A DNA stretch of 64,000 bases from Eumeta japonica (Eukaryota > Arthropoda > Insecta > Lepidoptera > Psychidae). This document shows, piece after piece, positions 1-13,250 of the stretch (positions are counted from its first letter, which is position 1; each line of letters starts with the position of its first letter). The position numbers and the translations under genes were made by a program. Below the pieces are notes generated by a model. The model searched no databases, was not told the origin of the DNA, and was given only the letters and a program-made list of their open reading frames with translations. The stretch lies in NCBI GenBank assembly GCA_005406025.1, contig BGZK01000224.1:434001-498000 (forward strand). The letters are read 5' to 3'.

Positions 1-75
1 GACACGATTCTATCCCAACCCTGGTTCGAAGTCAATGTATTCGACCACTAAAGCGTCTTACCGCTGCACATCACC
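1..75 (-). mobile_element. tRNA-derived SINE head, partial, minus strand
   Basis: The reverse complement reads GCGGTAAGACGCTTTAGTGG then TCGAATACATTGACTTCGAA and CCAGGGTTGGGATAGAATCG. It has an A-box-like TTTAGTGGTCG and a B-box-like CTTCGAACC. It is cut by the window edge. Confidence 0.4.
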
Positions 76-479
76 AAAACATGTGTCATTCATTAAATAG
101 AATTGTTCATCGCTACAGCATTCACTGGATAAATATCTTGAAATTAATAAATCCATGGCATTCCGTTATTCGGGAGAAGAAACATTTCAAGCTATTAGCC
201 GCGACGCTCAATTTACTAGACAAATCGTATTTCCGCTCATTAATCCGACCATAGAGCACAAACCATTAGCGCACCCTCACCATGATCCCCCTTTTCCACC
301 CATAAATCCATAAATTTATTCATAATAACATTATTATAGTCATAAAATTAAACATTAAAATATATTCGAGCGCAGAATGCGCCCCCTGCTAAACGATCCG
401 TCCAAATTGCGTTCTGTAATCAAATTATTTCTTTCTCGCTCTAGTTTAACAAACCGTATCGACGTGCGAAAGAGATGGA

Positions 480-700
480 GACAGTCCCTTGGCTCTTTTC
501 ACAGCCCGCCCGGTAAGTAATGAGCGCAGTCACGCCCACCAATCACCGCGGGGCGCTCTCATTGGCGGGGTTTAATACGGCTGGGAATTTTGAATTTGGA
601 ATGTGGAGCTTTTTTTTTTAGTCGTGTTCCGAAAGCTCATCAGTTTCATTAGTCGCGGACGCTTCGAGTGCATTGACAGTAATATCTGGAATGGCTACCG
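480..700 (+). promoter_or_regulatory. GC-rich island, possibly regulatory
   Basis: Contrasts with AT-rich flanks. It has AATCACCGCGGGGCGCTCTC, an ATTGGCGGGG element (CCAAT-like inverse beside a GC box), and a TCAGTTTCATTAG initiator-like sequence at about 639. No downstream coding exon is visible, so a promoter role is speculative. Confidence 0.25.
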
Positions 701-3564
701 TGAGAATTGATTCCGTTATTTTGATTCTGCGCAAAATTGGATAACCACATTATTTTTTCTATATTTATTTTTTTTTGGAAATTAAATCAGCACTTACACT
801 AGTTTTGCCAATTTGGTCGTGATATTGCAAAAGTGTACTTTTACATTTCATCCAGATCTCTACCAGCTTTTCGCCAGGGTGTCCAAAATTCGCCAAAACC
901 TATAAAGAATTGCAAAATGTTTTGATTCGCCGATGAAGGAGTCATAGCTATAACAGAATATAATAATAATATTTCACTTGGATGAAGTAACGCTTTTCGT
1001 AACGTTGTGCATTAAACACTGAATCGATAATTTACATATTTTATATTAGCAATAATCCAAAAGACATATCATCATTAATTAACGGCCATTTGTAAACATT
1101 TCTAATTATCTAAATTGGTGTCTCAGTGTAAAATAAAATGTTGATGTAGCGCCATTTTTTCTTGTCTTTAATTTGTTAAATGCAGCTGTTTATTTAATTA
1201 CAGTTGTTTAACTGTAAAAAATGAAGTTTAACTGAACTTCAAGCATTGCCATTAATAAGGGAGTATATGCATTCGGTATAAAAAGTTATTATTAAAAACA
1301 GGAACTTTTGTTCATGAAACTTTACATAATTTTTAGATTTTCACTAGATATGATTACACAAAAAAAAAAAACCTTTAAATAATATTATAATGGCTGTCAA
1401 ATACCGAGTATGTAGTTACAGGACGTGCGGGTGTAATCACGACTTAGCTTGAGCGACTTCATTAATGCATCTAATTTTTTTTTAATATAATTTATGCGGC
1501 ACGGAACCCTAATGTGTTCTTTCAAATTTAACATTTCCTAATTTGTGCCTTTTATTAATGGAAAAATGGATTTTTCGATACCTGCTCCATATTTTTTTTT
1601 TCAGCCATTAATGGATTCAAAAAAATTACAATTAACAGAGGCGTAGACATACGATAGTTGACGTAGAGACTGTTTTTGTTTAATATAGCTCGATGATCAT
1701 GAAAAAATTATTTAGTTGCAAAAAAAAAGTTTTGTTTGTAGATAGCTCCATTCGTTCTAATTGGTGTATTAAACAATAAATATCAACTGTCATGTTACAA
1801 CTTTTGCAATCAGAAGCGCCTCCCTGCATTGATAAAAAAAAAATTAGTAACTTGTAGATATTATCTTGCAAACTTACGCACCATTAGATACATGTCCTGC
1901 TCTATGTAACAGAAAAACACTTTCCAAGCGATCTTCCAAAAGTTTTTACTAGCAAAGGTGCAACCATAGAGAAAACAGAGCGGCCGCTCTAAGCCCTAGT
2001 TCGTTGTTAGGGATAGATAGGCAGGCGTGTTTTTACACTGATAAAATTTTCCCCGATAAAAAATATTAAATAGTTGTTCCGTAATCATATAGTACACTAG
2101 TTTTTTCCCGTGGCTCCGCGCGTGTGTGAGCATAAAATATAGATATTTCTTGCGTATCGACCAATCAAGCTGTCAACTTCGGATCCCTGTGCCGCTATCG
2201 ATTCTGTCACCGGCCCTGGGCTAAGTCCCGACCCTGATTCGGCCCTCGATTCATTTACAATCAGATCATCTTAAAGAAACGCACAATCTTACAATAATAA
2301 TTATCCCCCTCCTATCTATACAGACACAAGCACGCATGTACGCACAGACTATAGAAGCATATGAATGAACATGGCAGCTAAAGTAATACAAAATAATAGA
2401 TAAAATATCTTTATAACATAGCACATATTTAAATCACATGTAACTATTTACTTAACCCATTGCTTGCGCAACCACAATATTCTTGCGCTACCAATTTTTA
2501 TCAGGATCGGCCAAACAAACGACAGACTATATTATTTTAGAGGCTAAAATGAGAACAATTTGCTTCTTTCCAAGACGAAATGGTCTTATATCAAATTTCG
2601 TATTAGAATCTAATACAAACTGTTGTTTAGTTGGAGAAAATATTTACTTGAAACATAACCAAGGGTATTTTAGTCTTGGTACAAGAGCTTAATTTAAAAG
2701 TGTTTTTATAACCAATGCATTTTAATTTATTGAGGTCAGGTTAACTGAAATTCTTCACCTGAATTTGATACCTCATGACATTAATAAATTCTCTCTTAAA
2801 TATATATATTAAAAAAAAACATTTTAATAAAAAGGGTATTTCGATCCAAAATTACTGTATTTTCCGTTTTAGCAATATATTTTGAAGCTGTGATAAATAT
2901 TTATCAAAGTTACAATAATATTTTAAGATAACGCGTGCTCTTAAAATAAGAATTTCTACAGTAAGTACAGTAATAATGCGTTTCTGAACTCTTCCAGTTC
3001 AAAAATCTAGGTATATAAATAAAAAAAATTAAAAACGCACCTTTCTAAATTTCCAACTACAATGTCTTTCGAATGCTTTGTTTGATTTTAATTTGTTTTA
3101 CGCCATCCGACGCAGTTTTATAATCAGAAAAAGATGACCGAGTATGAAACATCAATCCATCAAGAATTTCACGTGCCGGCTAGATTTCGGAATTTCAATA
3201 GATTATAAGTAGAATAGTTTCAAACATTTTCTAAAAAAAAACACTTTTTGAAAATTTTTTCCTCAACGACATGTTTTGAAAAAACCAATCGATTTTTGCG
3301 CAATTTGCGTCAGTTGTTGTTTGAGTACAACAATACGCGCGCACACACACGCACACACATACGCTAGACACTATAATGCACAGTTTGTAATGCGACAAAT
3401 TGTACTAATAACTATCCATTTATCTGTTGGTTGGATATTATTACTAATTACATTGTAGAATCAGATAGTAATTATAGCAGAATGTGCTGCTATGAAATAT
3501 ATTTCAATATTCTCTAGTAACTTATTCTATTGCAAAGCATTGCTTGACTAATCTTAGTTTACAA

Positions 3565-3635
3565 ATGTGCATGGGCGGCGATGACTATCTGCTCTCTGGT
3601 GGTTCGTAAGCTCGTTTGTCCTTCGAACATTCGAT
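3565..3635 (+). mobile_element. SINE-like repeat, family B, tail only
   Basis: GTGCATGGGCGGCGATGACT followed by CTCTCTGGTGGTTCGTAAGC matches the tail of 59855-60130. Confidence 0.4.
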
Positions 3636-5129
3636 TACAATAGTAAAACAAATATCCAACCCGCTGGGGGACTAATGACGCCCATTACTCCCAGAATCCG
3701 CCCCTGTTAGTAATACAATAAAAATATATGTTTGAGAATACGGTCTTAGCGCCATTTGTATCAACAAATAAGTTTCACTAGACACATGTATTACTAAGCG
3801 AGTACAAAACCTACGTTAAGGTTTTATAATATCCCATGCACTAGACTGTTAGCCCTTAGATTGTAAAACTTCAACATGACTTTGTCCGTAATGACGTCAT
3901 ACAAACGGTTATAATGAAAGATTGTGTATGCTACTGGCACGTTTGTCTCGCTTCTTTCAATATATTTACAAATACACTATACATTGTAAATTTTAGAAAA
4001 ACAGCTAATGGATAATAGACAAATTTAATTAATGATACTAATTACAATTTAATAGTACATCTTGCATTATGAAAGTAATCAAAACAGAATTTTGTTTATT
4101 AAATCCTGTATTGTAATTCGGAAAATGAGTTTTTACATCGTGCTTTACAGGAATTCACAAAATGGGGAAGAACTGACAATAAACAAGTTCAGGCAAATTT
4201 TGTCAATCCTCAAATATTATCATTTAAACAACCACCAACAAAATAATAAGGCTTTTTCATGAGTTGGGTTTCAGTGTACTTTTTAATTAATTCTTATACA
4301 ATCTATTATTTCCTTGGAAATTGTATTGCAGAGGAGTAGGTATACAACTACTGATGAAACAATTTTAATAGTATAACTTTAGTTATAACTTCACAAATAA
4401 TTGTTTAGTATTATACAATAAACATCTTTTTCTCAGAAATTTTCTTAAATTAAGAATATATTATAAATATATCAGTCCTAAAACAGTAGAAGTTTTAATT
4501 CCAATAGCACCATAGATAAACTTAAAAATATTCATATAATGTAAACAACATGTGATTTAAAGTATTTTAAATCTTATCGATATTTATTCACAATAAATCG
4601 CATCGTTTAGGATTTTTTTTTAGAATAAAATTGTTTGATTCCATTGTAAGGGGGGACGAGGAGAAAAAAATTCAAAAGCAACCCTTATTATTTGTTACGG
4701 CCCCCGGCTGTCAGAGCGGCTGAGTGCACTTACACGCGTCGCTAATGCGACGATGTTAAAACGGAACGCGGCCGCGTCATATTTTGACAGCTCCCCCGAA
4801 AGGGCGCCAAAATCTGCAGTTCTGCGAGCCAAATCGGGTTGTTATCGTAGTGAATTCAACGTAGGTTGTAACACACCGGTTAGCACAGAGCACATTTAAA
4901 ATAATACTAAAAAGTTATTAAACTTCTCGTAAGTTTTTCAATAAATAAGTATACCTACACGGAGAAAGTTTTTGACGTGAATACGTATTTAAATTTGCTT
5001 TCATAGTGGGAGGCAATTCAGAAAACTGATGATAACAAAATCACGGGGTACATTTTGATGCTGCAGCTACATATCTATTGTCTACATTTAAAATTTAATT
5101 ACACCACTCGATGCTAAAGGATCAAGGAA

Positions 5130-5611
5130 TTCGTTACGCTCAGTGATGACTGTGACGCACCGCGCGCGGCGGAGGGCAAGAGCCGATATTTTGAGGTTAT
5201 TTCGCTGCGTCATAAAATTTCTTTATAGTATACGTTTTGATTCGGAGAAGCTACGGTCTTCGTTTGAGTTTCAATCGTCAGCTCTTGTAAAAGTCTATCG
5301 ATTGCGTATATAAAATATTAGTGAGAAAAAGTCATAGAAAATATATATAGAGTTAGAGTAAAAAAACTGAAATAGATAATGCGATATCGGTCTATAATCG
5401 TTGAAAAGCCAAATCAAAATATAGTGATTGTATACGGTTGGAAAAAGTTTCTCAAGAATAATCTAATGATACTCATAAAATACAACATGACTGCTGGGGA
5501 CGTAAAATAATGATGGCGTCCGAGCAGATCAATGACGGCGCCAGTACATCTGCGACTGGGGCGACCAGGCTATACAAGTCGATGATGTTATTGCTTCTAT
5601 GTCAACTTTGA
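5130..5611 (+). other. GC-rich island followed by a 33-codon ORF (possible first exon)
   Basis: GC-rich DNA at 5140-5200 (CACCGCGCGCGGCGGAGGGC) precedes a short reading frame at 5510-5611. It begins with two ATGs and encodes MMASEQINDGASTSATGA then a Leu-rich end. There is no clear GT donor before its stop and no recognised domain. It may be a chance ORF. Confidence 0.2.
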
Positions 5612-7499
5612 ACTGTATAGAACATCGAGTATGAGCGAACATCGATTATTAAGGACACATTTAGCAGTAGCTAGTGCACGTTTCACTACTACGTTTATAA
5701 CTACACGAAATCCGAAGGACTTCTTAGAATTTAAGAAATAATTATACATATGATTATTTTAAAGAAAATATTATCTGTTACGTACACGTATTCACGTAAA
5801 ATACACGGCTGTGTCCATGACACAGCCAAACCCGATTTTTTTTTAATTTCACATTCCGTTTTATTAATTCATTTTGTACGCAGTGCTATTTTGAATAGTG
5901 CTTAGTATAAATATTGACGTGGCAGTAACGAGTGTCTGGAATACACGAAAAGGTTTTTCTGCATAAAATGCAAAGAGACTAGGCAAATAGAGACCATATA
6001 AAATAAAAATTAAAGAGTAACGATGTAGTTTACCATCACAGTGTGGCACGCCACACTATAATGAAACATATTATATGATGCTATTACGTGACGGAGTATC
6101 ATTACAATGCGGTGTCACGCGTCCATTTGACACTTAACCCTCACCTTTTTTCCTACTTCATTCTCCTTTTCTAAGCCTAGGTCAAGAAGCTTTGACTCAA
6201 CGACGCTGAACACATTTGCCAGTACGTGATATGACTTTTTGTTATTTCAAAACATTATTTGTTTAACATGTATGACGATTAATACTAAAATGTTATGTGA
6301 AAAGTGATAGGCGGAAATCGAGTCGAAGTTACCGGTGGATGATATTTTAAAATGACATATTTTTATTTTGTGTACTGCAAAAGAGACTCTATAATTACGG
6401 TGTTAAGTTTAAATTTTACAAATGTCAAATTTCCTGAACTTATTAAATTAACTCGATATTTTTTACTACAGTCTGCGCTAATACAGAAATGCATTTGCAT
6501 TCATTGATTGCGTTTTGTTGTCTTATTTTGTTCATATGACGTTTATATGATGTTAATAAGATAGAATGCAAAAAAACAACTGTTTTAAATCTGTTCTTCA
6601 ATGATGCGTTTAATACTACGATAGATCTTAAAAAGGCCCATTTGCCAGCATTAAAATCAACCAGTAAAATCAACCAGCCAGTAAAATCGACATTACAATA
6701 AGTGCGTTTAAGTAATTATATTGTTGTTATATTGATGTTAGTTTACTTTATGTTTAAAATCATTCCCGCGAAATAGTATTTTGCATTCTGCGCACTCGCA
6801 CAAGCAGGTTCAGCGCATTATTTTTTTCCAGACGAATTAAAATAAAATATTAGTCATGTTGTATTAAGCGTTAACCCACTCGGTCGAAGTTGGGACAAAG
6901 ACTTAGTCTGAGTTATAATTATTATAACATAATATATTATAATTAAAACACAAGATAGACTATCTCGCGTTTTAATTATACTAGCAATCGTTATAAGTTT
7001 TAATTACGCGCTAATGATACATTCGATCAGTTAACGCCGTAAGCGTCGTTAAAATTGAAAATCATTAGCGAGCTGTTGAAAGACATCAAAATTAAAGCGA
7101 TGTGCCTGCAAAATTCAAAGGGAATACTTTATATTGGTAGCGCAGCTATGATTTTGTGGTACAATCGCATCGTGAAGTAATGAAAAGGATCATGGCGCAA
7201 GTAAAGTCGGGTCAGTGAAGTAGTTATTATATAGACATATTACCACTTCCATACCTAGCTCTGTTACTCGCCGCGCATCGAACTCGGATACAGAACTGCC
7301 TTCGCCACAAAGTTGCGGTGGTGATTTATGTAGTTTTGTTACACCACTTAACTTTGTCCCCTCACTTCCGTCAAAAGTTCGAAGTCGTAGAGTTGTATGT
7401 TACTGATTTTTTCCTCGGTACGGAGTCTCAATTCAGGTCTTGATTTTGATGTGAGTCGGATCAGTGGGAGTCGAAACAAATACTTTATTTTTCTTAGTA
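5612..7499. other. AT-rich DNA without recognised feature
   Basis: I see no coding exon, structured RNA or repeat terminus here. The small open frames are lost in AT-rich noise. Confidence 0.6.
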
Positions 7500-8022
7500 T
7501 GCTGATAAATTAATGTGTTTAAATAAATAAATTTATTATATATAAAAAAAATTTAGAAATGTTTAAAAGAAATAGTAGTCGACATAAACTCAATACCAGA
7601 AATAAAAATAAACTGAATTCACATGTTAGTCGACTAAGTAAAGTTACAAATTCATTTAGAGGGCTCTGTGTGCGCCTGTTCAATAAGGTTCCTATAGATT
7701 TACAAGATTTACCCCTATATAAATTTAAGAGTGTTATTAAATAATCACTCAGCAAAAAAGGGTACTATGTAATTTCTCAATATTTAGAAGACAAATATCC
7801 ACGGGCATAAGCGGCTCGACTTCTTGCCGGGCTGTTTCATTCTTAAAGGTTTTGTATTTGTTTTATCTATGTATGTGCAAATTAGAAAAGAGCTACCCTT
7901 AAGTTTCTTGCTCGTTCTTTCTGCCTTCCCAACGAGCGGTAAAGTGTAAATTGGCAAAAAAATTATAATGTATTTCAAGTGTTATTTTGTAACCTATGAA
8001 ATAAATATATTTTGAATTAGAA
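7500..8022 (+). mobile_element. Jockey-like LINE, truncated 3' end
   Basis: Translation of 7559-7744 gives LNTRNKNKLNSHVSRLSKV and FRGLCVRLFNKVPIDLQDLP, the C-terminal tail downstream of reverse transcriptase in lepidopteran Jockey-type elements. The frame continues after a premature TAA at 7742-7744 into SLSKKGYYVISQYLEDKYP and stops at about 7815. A 3' UTR runs to an AATAAATATATTTTGAATT-type end near 8020. Confidence 0.75.
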
Positions 8023-10239
8023 AAAAATTGTTTGGATTTTATGGTTGGTAGTTGGCTTTTTATTTCGAATATGATAATGTAGATGCAACTAAGATGATAA
8101 TTATGTGAAGTATTATTGGAAAAAAAAAGTTGGCCAAGGTGGTAGACGGATTTTGGCATCCCGGTTCCACGTAAATGAAAAGATGTGAAATTTGCAACTG
8201 CACTAATTTTCAATGAAACGGGTATCCTATCATAACTTATAAATAATAAAAATAATGAAAAACGTAGTATAGACATAAATATATGTTTGAATGGCAGACG
8301 CATATTCGCATATTTACCTATTTATTATTTGTGCAGCTGTCGTAATATATAAAGTAAAAATTATTACTTCTCCAACTATCATTAAGCCGGTTTTTTACTC
8401 TGATGTCATTTTCGGTTTGATATAAGTCTCACATAATATATTACTTATTATGTAAACGAGAATAACAGAATTGGAAAATAAACGTATCCCATAACCAAAG
8501 TAAATCACACTTGTCGTAGATTTTTGTGGGTGTCGCTGCGTTAGAATTTATAATAACGGTATATTATAATAAAATTAATACTATTTTAAAAAGAGTAAAC
8601 AATTGTTATTAATGGAATGAATCATTAGATCGCCCGACGTGAACCGTAATTCGACTTCCTTAAAACTAAGCCGCGCGACACTAATTTTAACATAATCAAT
8701 ATTTATAACCACGGGACGGGGGACAAAGTCATGGGAGATTTGTATTTCTTCATAATCCATTTAAAGTCGGCTCATTGGGTTATGAAATTCAATTATATTT
8801 ATTTATAGCATCAGTGCCTATTATAAACTGGCAGATAATGAAATTTAGTTAGAAGTTATTATTGTTTAATCCGAGTTATTACGACACTAATTTAAACAAA
8901 AAAATATTTGCAGCTTCAGTAACAGAATAAATGAATTTTAAATATTCATACATGTATATATACAGTAATGAGAAAATAAAACACAAATTGGAGAAAGAAG
9001 TTTTTAATGTATCTGGATTATCTTCTGTATAATTAAATAGGTATTCTAAGGAGATTGGATGTTGTAAGCAACTCGTCTTATCCTGAAGAATGGTTTTAGG
9101 AAGCAAATTTTATTCTCAAGCAAAATTTTCATGATAGAAGATGGGCGTCCAGTACTACTACATCTAAAATAATTAAAACAGTTTTAGTTTTAACACAAAC
9201 AAGAGCATTAACAATTTAAAACTGTAATCGGTGCTCAAAATCCGAACAATTCAATTTGGAACACGGTTAACTGTAAACATCAAAAATGAATACGTATTAT
9301 TGGACAGATTGTCATTCCAATTTCGAAAAGCGCGCTTCCGGCGCGCGCTCTTTGTCGCGGCGGATGGGGCGTGCCCGCGTTCCGTTTGAGGCCCGTCCAT
9401 TACCGGCCCAGATGACACCGCTAATGGGGTAATTAATATTAGATATCTGTGTTCGCGTCAAATAGAATGAAATGTTTTCATTTGCTTAGCTGTCGAAGGC
9501 TTTTTTTTTTATTAAATCGAAACAAGTAATTCCAATAGTCACCCCGATTTTATATCAATATATAATCTTCTTTTGTAATTCACGTACAGTTCCAATCCAT
9601 CAGTTATATCGTCTACTCTGTAAAATGTTTTATGTTATTTCTATTTGTTTAACGTTATTTACACTAATTAGAGCGGCGTTTATCGAACCAAAAATTCAGT
9701 TTGTTATAAATTTATCGAACTACTTTGCTGCAGCTATGAATTATTATTAAATAACAATATTTTCAATTCTATAATGTCAGATTCTTTATAAGAAGAACTA
9801 CAATAAAACATTATTGACTGAAATAATTAAAAAATCTGCATATACTCAAAAAAAAATCTCTAGGACACTGCAATAAAAAAAAAGGCATTGTGAATGCGTC
9901 ACGAGCGACAGAAGTCCATGTTTTTGAACTATAGAAGAAATAAAAATTGTCTATAAATTTGTATAATAAATTTGACTGTTATGATAAAAGACAACTTTTC
10001 GATATACACTCTTTTGGAATTATAATGAACTTTATAAAGTAATTTTAATTCATGTTCATAAAATTTTATATATATCTAAGCAATATATATGTTCGTTAAT
10101 CCTTACTATGCATTTTCCTTAAAGAGGTTTTGCTCAAGGCTAAGTTTGCTCTCAGTTCAGCTATAAGAGATAGAAGTGTCTAACTTTGAATTAGACCTTT
10201 TAAAATGAAATTCCAATATCCAATAAATACGTTAAAAAT

Positions 10240-10266
10240 GTATATATATATATATATATATATATC
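10240..10266. repeat. (TA)n microsatellite
   Basis: Uninterrupted TA run of about 26 bases in AT-rich intergenic DNA. Similar short runs occur at 21555-21569 (followed by TG repeats to 21590) and 35789-35808. Confidence 0.9.
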
Positions 10267-10662
10267 AGATTTTTAAATCTAGTAATTTTTTTTATAAACA
10301 AAATATTCGAATTATATTTCAAGTAAGAAAATTTCATGGTCGTGTTCTCAGCTTTTTCAGCGATGACCACATAGTTTTCTGAAATAATTAATCAGGTATA
10401 GTCCTATATTATAACACGGTTCAGGTAATTTTGTTCTTTTATTCCTATTTTAAAGTTTATTTAAGGAAAACCAATCTGTAATGCTATAAACCATGCTATT
10501 TCCTGCTCCTAAGGAAAACTATATTGTGTACATTTAGTTGTAAAGGGAGTCGGCGTGCTTGCGTGATGTTCCGATTGATTGTTGCCACATGAACATTGAC
10601 CTTCTATTTTGAGCTCGAACCTCTCCTTAATATCGTATTTAAGTTTATGGAAAACGTGCGGC

Positions 10663-10960
10663 GGCGCCTTAATGGTCAACGAGTTGTCTTTCAATCAGAA
10701 GTCGAGAGTTTGATCTCAACCAAGGGTGGATTGAACGAGAGAGAGTTAGATTGAATAAATTGCTACATGCCTCGGAGGCAATTTTCAACCACCGATCTCG
10801 GAGGACGTCGCCGCATTGGTGGCAACGATCGTCAGCACCTCTTATCTGTATTTGACCAGCGTGGCTTAAAGCGGTAGCGCATCGATGGGGGGTCATAGGA
10901 GTCATGGGGGTGGGTTTTGAGTCCTCGTAAGAGTGACCCCCTTATGACTCGAAGGCTGGA
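10663..10960 (+). mobile_element. tRNA-derived SINE-like element
   Basis: The head reads GGCGCCTTAATGGTCAACGA (A-box-like), with a B-box-like GAGAGTTTGATCTCAACC about 45 bp further on. The body follows with GCCTCGGAGGCAATTTTC and a GTTGCC/GGTGGC block, ending near GACTCGAAGG. This is a pol III promoter layout. The exact 3' end and target duplication are not resolved. Confidence 0.55.
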
Positions 10961-11618
10961 TCCGCTCTTGGTTTAAGATCTAAACACCTGAATTTGAAAT
11001 AAAAGATAGTGAAGTAGTAAAGTGATGAAAACTTGCTACAAAAGAAATATGCATGCTGAGAATGCAACCTGGCACCTTCGGACCTCGTACCGATGAGCTA
11101 TAACAAAATAATCAAAATCTTTCTGTACTCATTATAATCAATTGTAATATTATGTACCTAATTATTTATTGTAAATAAATAGATATAATAGAAAGGCCAC
11201 CCTCAGATCAAAAATCATTAAAGGCTTAAAATATTACCCGAAAAGACCGCTTTAATATCGAATAATTACCCCGCAAACGAGGAACCAAATATTAGTATAC
11301 CAACATAGAATTAAACTGCAATTACAAATTTCCAACGATTATCGAATAAATATTGACAGAAGCATTGAAGGGCAGCGCGGAGGGGGGAGGTCAGTTAGGG
11401 TGGCCACGTTTCGAACTTGTCATTTGACCGAATGTATCATGGGGTGGCCATTTATTGAACGGCGCTCGCATTCAGAGGGCCGACCATAATGTAGAGTTAA
11501 CAATTCGAAGACACGGCAAGACTAAGCTTGCACCATAATCTGTCTGTAACACTGCGTTGTGTTTCCGGCGTGACTATTTTCGGAATATTATTACTCGTTT
11601 TCAGAAAGTCATAAACTG

Positions 11619-11735
11619 GCTGACATAATGCTTCAATTCTGGAGAGTTGAAGTTAATTTAAACAAATTATCAGGGACTATCGATGAGCTGACACAATGGC
11701 TCCAACTCCAGAGGATTGACGTCAGTCCTTGCGAA
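11619..11735 (+). repeat. Short direct repeat, period 68 bp
   Basis: TGACATAATGCTTCAATTCT at 11621 and TGACACAATGGCTCCAACTC at 11689 start two diverged units that both continue into GAG-G-TTGA. It is an old tandem duplication. Confidence 0.45.
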
Positions 11736-11847
11736 AGAGGCCGCCAAACCTTATCATGGCGCTAGTATAGAGGTTCTGAAAATTAGCACTTTTGTGTGTA
11801 AGCAAAGTGTTTAAACAAATTTTGTATTAAAACGACTATATTCTTTA

Positions 11848-12354
11848 TCTATATACATATATATATATAAAAATTGATCGTCAAAATGTATGTATGCGAA
11901 TCACTTCCGAACGACTGCATCAAATTGGATAATTCCTTTTTTATTGTGTACGTTATTATTAGGACAAGATTTGGGTGAAAGAAAATAACCCTTTCGTCTG
12001 TCGGTCTCTTTGTTTGTCCGGGGTACCTTGGGAACGGCTGAACAGATCACAATTCGACTTTCACTGGAAGATAGAGGAGCTTACTGGGCTACACTTAGGA
12101 TACCTTTTATTGCGATATTTTGTAGGGTTTCTTCTTGAAAAAAATCCTTAAAAATAGGATAATTTATTACAATTCAATCAAAAGTGGTACCAGAATAGAG
12201 ATTGGGAGCAAAACTAGAATCAGAATTGGATCAAGACGAAATAAAGAACGAGGAGCAGGATCGGAATAATGATGGATACGGCGTCAGCAGTCGATGCAGA
12301 ATATGTAGGAAATCATTTTATGTTCACAAGGGAGGAGCCGCTTGCGGCAGCTAC
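11848..12354 (+). mobile_element. Helitron-like element, about 507 bp, degenerate end
   Basis: Begins A|TCTATATACATATATATATA and contains two AACGGCTGAAC/AACGACTGCA-type interior motifs. It ends with a GCCGC-TT-GCGGC hairpin (12337-12348), then AGCTAC, one base off the expected CTAG/CTRR. Confidence 0.4.
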
Positions 12355-12654
12355 CTATTTAAATAAAAATCAATGTAAGTATGTCCGTCCTGTATGCATT
12401 CTTAATCCGTTAATGGAGAAACTTTCGTAAAATGTTTTAAGCACTCCGGGGAATGTTTCCAATAAAGATATTAGCGTCTATCACCGGTTACATACGTGTA
12501 TTTGTACCAATTATACGAAATAATGAACCGATTCTAAAAATGCTTTCACTAATAGATATTTGTACCATTCTTAATTAAACTAAGCTGTCAACATTTACCC
12601 CAGGCTTCATCCATCAATTTACACTCCTAAAACGATTTCAATAATTCTTTAATT

Positions 12655-13250
12655 CATAGAAAGCTACTCTATTCCCGAGTAAACGTAGCTTGTATCTTAC
12701 TTTGATATCAGTATTTGCTCCCGACTTTGTTTAAATTGGAGTTGCGACTGGTAGCGGAATAGGAATTGAAAGCTGGACCGGGAGTAAAATCGAGAAAGGG
12801 ACGAAAATCAGATTCAAAAGCGGGACCGGGACTAAAATTGAGAATGAGACTGGGGCCGAAAATAAGTGTAAAGACAAAATCAACACTGAAGTGTGACCTT
12901 CTGACCTGGATGCTTAATATTTCGTGTATTACGTCTTATAGTAGGGTTTGTTACCGACTTTGAGCATGTATTTGTATTATTGAACCGAGCTGCTACATCT
13001 ATTCTTAAAATTACTTTACCCATAGAAAGCTATACTATCCTCAAGTAATGCCGTCTATAATTAATTTTCATGCTTACCCCCGATTTCGTTCAAATCGGAA
13101 CTGTAGCGGTAAAAGCGCGACCGAGTGCAGAATCGAGAACGAGAGTGAGATCATAATCAAAAGCTGGACCGGGAACGAAATTGGGAAGGAGGCTATGGTC
13201 AAGTGTGGGGACACAATCAGAATCAGATTGTGCGACTAGGATCGTAACTT
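12655..13250 (+). repeat. Two tandem units of about 365 bp with period-6 GA-rich tracts
   Basis: AGAAAGCTACTCTATTC at 12658 and AGAAAGCTATACTATCC at 13024 start parallel units. Each continues through a CCCGACTTTGTT/CCCGATTTCGTT block into a tract of hexamers such as GGACCG, GGAGTA, AAATCG, AGAACG. The open frames in it are low-complexity and not genes. Confidence 0.6.

Noticed and set aside
3340..3362. CA-rich run as a regulatory element
   Set aside because: Simple (CA)n microsatellite only.
7899..8303. 134-codon minus-strand open frame
   Set aside because: Antisense to the 3' UTR of a LINE tail, AT-rich composition, no domain.
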